From Geminicoccaceae bacterium (GTDB taxonomy: Bacteria > Pseudomonadota > Alphaproteobacteria > Geminicoccales > Geminicoccaceae): a stretch of 64,000 bases of DNA. The stretch spans positions 1,054,001 to 1,118,000 of the forward strand of contig JACKIM010000002.1 of NCBI GenBank assembly GCA_020638465.1, written 5' to 3'. The notes under the pieces were generated by a model. That model was given only the letters and a program-made list of their open reading frames with translations. It ran no database searches and was not told where the DNA came from. Both the position numbers and the translations under genes were made by a program. This document shows, piece by piece, positions 52,870-64,000 of the stretch; the first letter of the stretch is position 1, and each line of letters begins with the position of its first letter.

Positions 52870-54294
52870 ATGATGCCGACCAAAGTCTCGTATCGCGACA
52901 ACGTCATTCCGGTCATCCTTGCCGGCGGGTCCGGCACCCGGCTGTGGCCGGTCAGCCGATCCGCCTTTCCCAAGCACCTGACCGAGCTGACCGGTACCGG
53001 ATCAATGCTGCAGCAGACGGCGGCCCGGCTGCGGGAGCTGGCGCCCTACGAACGGCTCGTCATCGTCTCGGCCGCCGGGCAGGCAACGCTGGTGCGCCGG
53101 CAGCTGCGCGAGCTGGACCCGCACGCGGTCGCGCATATCCAGCTCGAACCGGCTCCGCGCAACACCGCAGCCGCCGTGGCCCTCGCCGCATTCGAGGCGC
53201 TCGCGTGCTTCGGCGAGGAGTCGGTCATCTTCGTCTGCCCGTCCGACCACCTGATCCTTGCTCCCGAACGGCTGTTCGACGCCGTCGACAAGGGGCTGCC
53301 ATTTGCCCGTGACGGCCGGATCATCACCTTCGGCATTACCCCGTCGCGCCCCGATACCGGCTTCGGCTATATCGCCACCGGCGCGGAAATCGACGGTGCG
53401 AGGGGCGTCTGCGAGGTCGAACGGTTCGTGGAAAAGCCGCCGCGTGCCGAGGCCGAACGGATGCTCGCAGCCGGCGGGCACTACTGGAACAGCGGCATGT
53501 TCCTCATGCGGGCCCGCACCCTGCTCGACGAACTCGCGCACTTCGAGCCCGACATCGCACGGCGCACCGCCCGGGCCTTCGCGGCCGGACGCGAGGCCGG
53601 TGGCGAGATCCCGCTGGAACTGTTCGCCGACATTCCGTCCCTGCCGATCGACAAGGCGGTCATGGAGCGTTCGCAGCGTGTGCTGGTGGTTCCCTGCGAC
53701 CCGCGCTGGTCGGATGTCGGGTCGTGGCAGGCCCTTTGGGAGATCATGGAGAAGGACGACCACGACAATGTCATGCATGGCGACGCCCTGATCGAGGCCG
53801 GCTCGGGCAACCTGGTCAAGTCGGAGCACCGGCTGGTGGCGCTGGCGGGGGTGAGCGACCTTGCCGTGATCGAGACCGCGGATGCCGTGCTGGTGGCGGA
53901 CAAGACCAATAGCGAGGCTGTCAAGGCCATCGTCGGACGGCTGGGTGCCGGAAACCGCAACGAAGCCGATATCCATGCCCGGGAAATGCGCCCCTGGGGG
54001 ACATTCACCGTCCTGCTGCGGGAACCCGGTGTCACCGTTCGCGATGTTGCGATCGACGAGGGAGCCTCGCTCGACCGCCAGCGCCATCCCGGCCGCAGCG
54101 AACACTGGACCATCGTCGAGGGGCGGGCGCGGATCGAACGCGACGGCAAGAGCGTCGAGATCGGCCCCGGTGAAAGCCTGGCGGTAGGTCGTGATGTGCC
54201 GCACCGGCTGGCCAATGGCGGCAGCGGGACATTGCGCCTGATCGAGGTGCAGACCGGTACCCAGCTGGGACAGGTCGGCACGGTGAGACTCTGA
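52870..54294 (+). CDS. Mannose-1-phosphate guanylyltransferase with degenerate PMI-type cupin
   Basis: 474-residue ManC/AlgA-type protein. The nucleotidyltransferase half has VILAGGSGTRLWPVSRSAFPKHL, FVCPSDHLI, GFGYIATG and VEKP, and FLMRARTLLDELA; it makes GDP-mannose for polysaccharides. The C-terminal cupin normally carries a QxHHHRxEHW metal site; here the equivalent is Q-R-H406-P-G-R-S-E411-H412-W, so the second and third His are Pro and Gly. The isomerase activity may be lost. The cupin is otherwise complete (EGRARIERDGKSVEIGPGESLAVG). ATG at 52870 follows AAAAGGACG. Stands alone on the plus strand before the IS element. Confidence 0.9.
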   Translation: MMPTKVSYRDNVIPVILAGGSGTRLWPVSRSAFPKHLTELTGTGSMLQQTAARLRELAPYERLVIVSAAGQATLVRRQLRELDPHAVAHIQLEPAPRNTAAAVALAAFEALACFGEESVIFVCPSDHLILAPERLFDAVDKGLPFARDGRIITFGITPSRPDTGFGYIATGAEIDGARGVCEVERFVEKPPRAEAERMLAAGGHYWNSGMFLMRARTLLDELAHFEPDIARRTARAFAAGREAGGEIPLELFADIPSLPIDKAVMERSQRVLVVPCDPRWSDVGSWQALWEIMEKDDHDNVMHGDALIEAGSGNLVKSEHRLVALAGVSDLAVIETADAVLVADKTNSEAVKAIVGRLGAGNRNEADIHAREMRPWGTFTVLLREPGVTVRDVAIDEGASLDRQRHPGRSEHWTIVEGRARIERDGKSVEIGPGESLAVGRDVPHRLANGGSGTLRLIEVQTGTQLGQVGTVRL

Positions 54295-54503
54295 GCTTGC
54301 CTGCAGGATTCGCAAGGACACGGCCAGGCGGGAACGATACCGGGGTGCAGGCGGGGAATGGTAGGCCGCCCGGGATGGAGGAATGAGATCTGTTAGATCA
54401 TCATAACTACATGATTGTTATGTCGATATCTTGTCCTGCACGACAATCGACGGCCTTTGATAGGTTCGCGTGCCCATAAGCATAATCAATATAAAGTAAA
54501 TAT

Positions 54504-54522
54504 CCCCCGGCAGAGCCGGGGG
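54504..54522 (-). terminator. Terminal hairpin of the IS200-like element
   Basis: Eight-bp stem CCCCCGGC (54504-54511) with GCCGGGGG (54515-54522), AGA loop; on the minus strand followed by ATATTTACTTTATATT. It probably both marks the element end and stops tnpA transcription. Confidence 0.55.
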
Positions 54523-54601
54523 CTTTGGTTGAGAGCCGCTCAAAGCGGCGGTTTGCGGCGCTGCGCGGCCGCAATCTGTTCGCCGCCTGAAGGCGGCATG
54601 T

Positions 54602-55033
54602 TCAGGGTAACAGCGCGAGTTGATCGAGCCGGCGATCTTCCTTCTCCTGATTGCGAATGTAGTCGCGGATGACCGTTTCGTCTCGCCCGACCGTGCTGAC
54701 AAAATATCCTCTTGCCCAGAAATGTTGGCCAACGAAATTGCGTCGGCGTTCGCCATAAACACGGGCTAAGTGAATGGTGCTCTTCCCTTTGATGAAGCCG
54801 ACGACATTGGAGACAGCATATTTGGGGGGAATGGCGAGCATCATGTGGACGTGATCCGGTAGCAGATGACCTTCTATGACCTTGCTCTCCTTTTGTTTGG
54901 CTAGCTGTCGAAAAACCGCGCCGAGATGTGGGCGCAGGCCTGTATACAGCGTCTTGCGTCGGCATTTCGGGATAAAGGCGACATGATATTTGCAGTCCCA
55001 AACGCTGTGACTTAGGCTCTGATACGTGTCCAT
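54602..55033 (-). CDS. tnpA: IS200-family Y1 transposase TnpA
   Basis: 143-residue HUH/Y1 transposase. The opening SLSHSVWDCKYHVAFIPKCRRKTLY is the IS200 type; the HUH pair is in LLPDHVHMMLAIPPKY and the catalytic Tyr in TVIRDYIRNQEKED. Normal length with no frameshift, so it may be active. It moves single-stranded DNA by forming a 5'-phosphotyrosine, with no target duplication. Confidence 0.93.
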   Translation of the reverse strand: MDTYQSLSHSVWDCKYHVAFIPKCRRKTLYTGLRPHLGAVFRQLAKQKESKVIEGHLLPDHVHMMLAIPPKYAVSNVVGFIKGKSTIHLARVYGERRRNFVGQHFWARGYFVSTVGRDETVIRDYIRNQEKEDRRLDQLALLP

Positions 55034-55195
55034 CGCTGACGTTCCTTCCGTATGCGTGGTGGCAAACGAAAGAAACCCGGCGATGGACTGCCGGAAACGT
55101 CAAACTCGGGCTGCCGCCCCGGCATAGCCGGGGGATCTCCTATTTTAGTTTAGTATAGAAATATAAACCTGAATTATTCTCGGCAACAATAAATA

Positions 55196-55215
55196 CCCCC
55201 CGACAGGGCGGGGGG
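55196..55215 (-). terminator. Rho-independent terminator of rpoD
   Basis: Seven-bp stem CCCCCCG (55196-55202) and CGGGGGG (55209-55215); on the minus strand followed by TATTTATTGTT. It lies about 52 bases after the rpoD stop and resembles the IS end hairpin at 54504 with its TAAATA flank. Confidence 0.75.
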
Positions 55216-55267
55216 ACTCCCATGTTGGTTCGGTTCGCCCCCGGATCCGGTCCGGTTGCGATCGAGT

Positions 55268-57382
<2,115 letters not shown>

Positions 57383-57456
57383 GCACCCTTACCCCTGGTA
57401 GCCAAAACAGATAGAACAGATCGACCGGTACTCGCCGCGACCTGTTTCACGCCCAA

Positions 57457-59310
57457 TCATTTTTCCCCGGGCAAACCCGGAAAGCCGCCTTCCGGCAAGC
57501 CATTCAGCAATTCGTCCTGCGAACGCCGGCGCACATCGAGCTCCGTATATCTCCGTTCGCTCAACGCGCTTGCATATTCTTCGAGCTCGCGATTCCGTGC
57601 AGCTCGCAACCTCATGGTTGCAAACATCTGCCCTGCCGCAACCCGGTCGACGGCCCCACCCCCCGGCAAGGGGCCGAGGGTATCGATTACCTTTCTGACC
57701 AGTTCATCGCACCCGCTCGAGGTGAGATGGTGATCGAGAACCTGTTGGTCAAGATCACCATGGGTCGCAAAACACGAGAGAATTTCGTTGCGCACCCTGT
57801 CGTGCCGCGGGTCCGCGAACTCCAGATTGAGCAGGTCCTCCTCGTGGTGGTGCAGGAGGCCCGGATCGAGCAGAAACAGGGCCAGGGCACGAATGGCGCT
57901 GGCAGCCTCGCCGGATTGCAGGCCCGAGCCAAGCTGCGGCGACCTGTCCCAGCCCTGCGAGGAGGACCGCGGGCCGCCCTTTGCGTCATGCCGGCCGGAG
58001 CCCCATGCGCCGCTGCCGCGACCATCCCTGCGCCAAGCCCCCTGGCGCTGCGGCCGGCGGGCGCGGATCAACTCATCGAACTGCTGGCGCAGGAACCCCG
58101 CCAGCGCATGGTCGCTGGCGAGCGCCGCGTAGTCCATGAGCCGTTGCCTGAGGCCGGCCAGCTGCTCCGGCGTCGCAACCGGGCCCGCCGTCAATTCTGC
58201 CTGCCAGATCAGGCGAGAGAGAGGCATGGCTGCCCGAAGGAGGCCATCCATCGCCGCTCGCCCGCGACTGCGGATGAAGGTATCGGGATCGTCCCCCTCG
58301 GGCAGCAGGGCAAACCGCAGCGACTGTCCACCCTGCATCACCGGCAAGGCACGGCGGGCCGCGCGCAGGGCCGCCGCAAAGCCTGCCTTGTCGCCATCCA
58401 GACAGACGACCGGCTCATCGGCATAACGCCACAGGAGCCGCAGCTGTTCCTCCGTCACGGCGGTGCCAAGCGGGGCGACGGTTTCGGCGATGCCGGCTTC
58501 GCTCATGGCCACGACGTCCATGTAGCCCTCGACCAGCACGATCCGTCCGGCTTCCTTTGCCGCCCGACTGGCCAGCGGCAGGCCGAACAACAGCGTTCCC
58601 TTGTGAAACAGCGGTGTTTCCGGGCTGTTGAGGTACTTGGCCCTCTGGTCCGCGAGTGCCCGCCCGCCGAAGCCGACGATCCGCCCGCGCATGTCCTCGA
58701 TGGGAAAGACCAGCCGTTCGCGGAAGCGGTCATAGGCGGTGCCGCCGTCGTCGGGGCGAATAAGGAGTCCTGCTTCCACGGCGAGCGACTCCGCAAATCC
58801 CTGTTCGTGCAGCCAGCCCTTCAGGTCGTGGCGACCCGGCGGGGCATAGCCCAGCCGGAAGCGTTCACGGACCTCATGACCCACCTGGCGCCGTTCGAGA
58901 TAGGCCAGCGCTCCCCGCCCTTGCGACGAATGCAGCCGTTCCTCGAAAAAGCGCATGGCGGCGGCATTGGCCTCCGCCAGCCCTGGAGCGGTCCGCTCCG
59001 CCTTGTCAACCCGCCGGCGAGGCGGCTCGATGCCCGTCATGTCCGCCAGACGGGCGAGAGCCTCGGGGAATTCGAGCCCCTCGATCTCCATTACGAAGCG
59101 AATGACATCGCCATGCGCACCACAGCCGAAACAGTGGTAGAAGCCCTTGTCCTCCACCACCGAGAAGGAGGGCGACTTTTCCTTGTGGAAGGGACACAGC
59201 CCCGTGTATTCGCGGCCGCGCCGGGTCAACCGGACATGCCGGCCGACGATATCGGCCAGCGACAACCTTGCCTTGAATGCCTCCAGCGTCGATTCGCCAT
59301 CATGGCTCAC
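57457..59310 (-). CDS. dnaG: DNA primase DnaG
   Basis: 617-residue replicative primase. The CHC2 zinc finger is C39-H42-C60-C63 (YTGLCPFHKEKSPSFSV, FYHCFGCGAHGD). The RNA polymerase/Toprim core carries VEGYMDVVAMSEAG and CLDGDKAGFAAALRAARR (acidic metal site). The C-terminal helicase-binding part follows. It lays RNA primers on the lagging strand. Gene order yqeY-dnaG-rpoD on one strand is the classical macromolecular synthesis operon without rpsU. Confidence 0.96.
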   Translation of the reverse strand: MSHDGESTLEAFKARLSLADIVGRHVRLTRRGREYTGLCPFHKEKSPSFSVVEDKGFYHCFGCGAHGDVIRFVMEIEGLEFPEALARLADMTGIEPPRRRVDKAERTAPGLAEANAAAMRFFEERLHSSQGRGALAYLERRQVGHEVRERFRLGYAPPGRHDLKGWLHEQGFAESLAVEAGLLIRPDDGGTAYDRFRERLVFPIEDMRGRIVGFGGRALADQRAKYLNSPETPLFHKGTLLFGLPLASRAAKEAGRIVLVEGYMDVVAMSEAGIAETVAPLGTAVTEEQLRLLWRYADEPVVCLDGDKAGFAAALRAARRALPVMQGGQSLRFALLPEGDDPDTFIRSRGRAAMDGLLRAAMPLSRLIWQAELTAGPVATPEQLAGLRQRLMDYAALASDHALAGFLRQQFDELIRARRPQRQGAWRRDGRGSGAWGSGRHDAKGGPRSSSQGWDRSPQLGSGLQSGEAASAIRALALFLLDPGLLHHHEEDLLNLEFADPRHDRVRNEILSCFATHGDLDQQVLDHHLTSSGCDELVRKVIDTLGPLPGGGAVDRVAAGQMFATMRLRAARNRELEEYASALSERRYTELDVRRRSQDELLNGLPEGGFPGLPGEK

Positions 59311-59376
59311 GATCGGGATCCCCGCAAATGAATGGTGAGGGATCGCGCCCGCCTGGCAAACGCGCTCGTCATCCGC

Positions 59377-59832
59377 TCAGCTCAGCAGGCGGCAGGTCTG
59401 TCGTTTGGCAAGCGCGAAATCCATCTGTCCTTCATAGCGCTCGTGCAACGCGGCCATGACGCGTCCCATGTCCTTGAGACGACTGGCCCCGAGATCGGAG
59501 ATCACCTCACTGACGGCCGCATCCATCTCCTCGACCGACATCTGCGCAGGGATGAAATGCTCGAGCACTCCGATTTCCTCGGCCTCCTGCTCTGCCAGAT
59601 CGAGACGGGCCTTACTTTCGCAACGCTCGATCTGCTCCTTCCGCTGGTTGATCATATCGACGATCAATTCGCGGATCTGGGCATCCTCCAGACCATCCTC
59701 GACACCGGCAAGTCGCGCACAGGTATCGCGTTCCTTGAGTGCGGCCAACACCAGCCTCAAGGTGGAATGCGCCCGTTCGTCGCCCGATTCGGCGGCTTCC
59801 CTGAGCGCCTCGCTCAATCGTGATCTCAGCAA
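59377..59832 (-). CDS. yqeY: YqeY/GatB-like domain protein
   Basis: 151-residue YqeY family member related to the C-terminal domain of GatB. LLRSRLSEALREAAESGDERAHSTLRLVLAALKERD and the late HERYEGQMDFALAKRQ are typical. The start is a TTG at 59832 with GGGG seven bases before it; the frame continues to 59946 with no family character. Role unclear; tRNA-related binding is possible. First gene of the dnaG-rpoD cluster and divergent from carA. Confidence 0.87.
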   Translation of the reverse strand: MLRSRLSEALREAAESGDERAHSTLRLVLAALKERDTCARLAGVEDGLEDAQIRELIVDMINQRKEQIERCESKARLDLAEQEAEEIGVLEHFIPAQMSVEEMDAAVSEVISDLGASRLKDMGRVMAALHERYEGQMDFALAKRQTCRLLS

Positions 59833-60066
59833 GACTAAACCCCGAACGTTCTGCCCGACCTGCCGGTTCGAGGTTCCCCGATGAAGAACCGTTTCCGACA
59901 CGGATCGTGGCGCATCGACGGGCATCCTTGACGCCCCGATCGACAATGATAAAACGCGCGTCGCGATCTGAACTCACCCCATCGTGGTCCCCCGGCCCCT
60001 GCCGGGCATGGCCGAGATCTGGCTCCGGGATCGTGGAGCCGTGCTCTTACGTGGATTGCACCCGGC

Positions 60067-61218
60067 ATGCAAGCAGCTCTCACTCGAAGGCCATCGGCCG
60101 CCATCGCGCTCGCCGACGGAACCGTTTACCATGGGCGCGGCTATGGCGCTTGCGGCGTGCGCGACGGCGAACTCGTCTTCAATACCGCGATGACCGGCTA
60201 TCAGGAGATCATGAGCGACCCTTCCTATGCCGGCCAGATCATCACCTTCACCTTTCCGCATGTCGGGAATGTGGGCACGAATGGACTGGATGTCGAGGCC
60301 AAGGTGCCGGTGGCCCGCGGAATTGTGACCCGGACGGTGCCGACGCGGCCTTCAAGCTGGCGCAATCGGGACGATTTCAGCGGCTGGCTGCGGGATAACG
60401 ATATCGTCGCCATCGGTGGCATCGACACCCGCCAGCTGGCTTCGCTGCTGCGCGACAGGGGTGCGCAGAATGCCGCCCTTGCCCATGATCCTCGGGGAGA
60501 CATCGACGTCGACGCACTGGTCGATCGCGCCCGTTCCTTTCCCGGCATCGTCGGTGCGGATCTCGTTCCGGGCGTAACCTGCGCCCGGGCGTTCGATTGG
60601 ACCGAGGCAGGCTGGAACGGTCATCAGGACTATGCCAGCGGCAGCGGCGACGGTCCGCACGTGGTGGTTGTCGACTATGGTGTGAAGCGCAATATCCTGC
60701 GCTCACTCTCCCGGATGGGCTTTCGCATCACCGTCGTGCCCGCAGGCACGGCGGCCGACGACATCCTGGCGAAGGCTCCCGACGGCGTTCTCCTTTCCAA
60801 CGGTCCCGGCGACCCGGCCGCCACCGGCCGCTATGCGGTGAGCGAGATCGCGAAGCTGGTGGCCAGCGGCAAACCCGTCTTCGGTATCTGCCTGGGACAC
60901 CAGATGCTGGGCATTGCCCTGGGAGCACGCACGACCAAGATGGCCTTCGGTCATCACGGCGCCAACCATCCGGTCAAGGACCTTGTCACCGGCAAGGTCG
61001 AGATCACCAGCCAGAATCACGGTTTTGCCATCGCCGACGAGGCGTTGCCGGAAAATGTGGAGGTAACCCACCGCTCGTTGTTCGACGGTACGATCCAGGG
61101 CATCAGGCTCAGGGATCGCCCGGTATTCTCCGTACAGTATCATCCCGAAGCATCCCCCGGCCCCACGGACAGTCACTACCTGTTCGACCGATTTCTGCAA
61201 ATCGTGCGGCGAGGCTGA
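60067..61218 (+). CDS. carA: Carbamoyl-phosphate synthase small subunit (glutaminase)
   Basis: 383-residue glutaminase subunit. The N-terminal part has ALADGTVYHGRGYGACG and TAMTGYQEIMSDPSYAGQII. The class I amidotransferase domain has nucleophile C275 in FGICLGHQMLGIALG, GHHGANHPV and the catalytic His-Glu in VQYHPEASPGP. It supplies ammonia to CarB for carbamoyl phosphate in arginine and pyrimidine synthesis. It is separated from yqeY by a ~234-base divergent intergenic region and precedes carB by 41 bases. Confidence 0.96.
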   Translation: MQAALTRRPSAAIALADGTVYHGRGYGACGVRDGELVFNTAMTGYQEIMSDPSYAGQIITFTFPHVGNVGTNGLDVEAKVPVARGIVTRTVPTRPSSWRNRDDFSGWLRDNDIVAIGGIDTRQLASLLRDRGAQNAALAHDPRGDIDVDALVDRARSFPGIVGADLVPGVTCARAFDWTEAGWNGHQDYASGSGDGPHVVVVDYGVKRNILRSLSRMGFRITVVPAGTAADDILAKAPDGVLLSNGPGDPAATGRYAVSEIAKLVASGKPVFGICLGHQMLGIALGARTTKMAFGHHGANHPVKDLVTGKVEITSQNHGFAIADEALPENVEVTHRSLFDGTIQGIRLRDRPVFSVQYHPEASPGPTDSHYLFDRFLQIVRRG

Positions 61219-61259
61219 ACTCGTGCGCTTTCCCAGGACCGTCCAGCAAGGCTGACCCC

Positions 61260-64000
<2,741 letters not shown>

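Larger units (their letters stand above)
54497..55145 (-). mobile_element. IS200/IS605-family insertion sequence (single tnpA)
   Basis: Approximate limits. A Y1 transposase gene is framed by G/C-rich hairpins: CCCCCGGC/GCCGGGGG at 54504-54522 on the low side and CCCCGGC/GCCGGGG at 55117-55133 on the high side, as expected for IS200-type left and right ends. Further short stems lie near the tnpA end (GCCGC-type around 54535 and 54588). No tnpB is present. It sits between the ManC-like gene and rpoD. Confidence 0.7.

Overview
The window is high-G+C chromosomal DNA of an alphaproteobacterium. The evidence is an aapJQMP general amino-acid ABC transporter, an NDUFA12-type complex I accessory subunit, a fused IorA-IorB indolepyruvate oxidoreductase, a long B12-dependent (class II) ribonucleotide reductase, and a yqeY-dnaG-rpoD cluster with a sigma-70 of alphaproteobacterial size. 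A Rhodospirillales-like lineage fits, but that is inference. Coding density is high. I found no tRNA, rRNA, CRISPR or prophage; the one clear mobile element is an IS200-like unit at about 54.5-55.14 kb.

Layout. 0-5.8 kb: folD (running off the left edge), a nitrilase-superfamily amidase and a VOC protein on the minus strand, then a translationally coupled plus-strand trio of two sugar-type ABC permeases and a phospholipase D-like membrane protein. 5.9-13.3 kb: a class V aminotransferase, a GH15 glucoamylase/trehalase-like gene followed by otsA, then a plus-strand run of ygfZ, a membrane endonuclease/phosphatase-fold protein and a NUDIX hydrolase, facing a FucU/RbsD mutarotase. 13.3-18.9 kb: the iorAB fusion divergent from an Lrp/AsnC regulator, then an amidase. 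19-28.7 kb: a small secreted protein, a biotin/lipoate-ligase-like protein, an SDR, an RlpA-like lipoprotein or secreted protein, a candidate structured RNA, aapJQMP, metC with a VOC protein, and the NDUFA12 homologue. 28.7-34 kb: a long regulatory leader with tandem NrdR-like boxes, nrdJ, and otsB.

34.3-45.5 kb: an orphan FHA protein, a seven-PAS membrane hybrid histidine kinase convergent with an OmpR-type regulator, which is in turn divergent from an RND efflux pair. 45.5-52.7 kb: ubiX with a TIGR02444-family gene, a small conserved-looking protein, a PepSY / cytochrome b561 / membrane LuxR-type cluster, a nucleoside hydrolase, an OmpA-domain coiled-coil protein and a GGEEF diguanylate cyclase. 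52.8-64 kb: a ManC-like guanylyltransferase with an altered isomerase cupin, the IS200-like element, rpoD, dnaG, yqeY, and divergently carA and carB (carB runs off the right edge).

Themes. Trehalose synthesis is split: otsA (8.5 kb) sits with a GH15 enzyme and otsB lies 25 kb away. Several genes need non-ATG starts; otsA appears to need CTG. The most interesting non-coding signals are the leader of nrdJ (NrdR-like boxes exactly 31 bp apart, a second promoter, and a terminator-like hairpin before the gene) and a compact, promoter- and terminator-bounded RNA candidate near 21.5 kb. I found no gene cluster that clearly forms an entirely new system. The best candidates for new biology are the permease-permease-PLD trio and the PepSY/cytochrome b/membrane-LuxR cluster.
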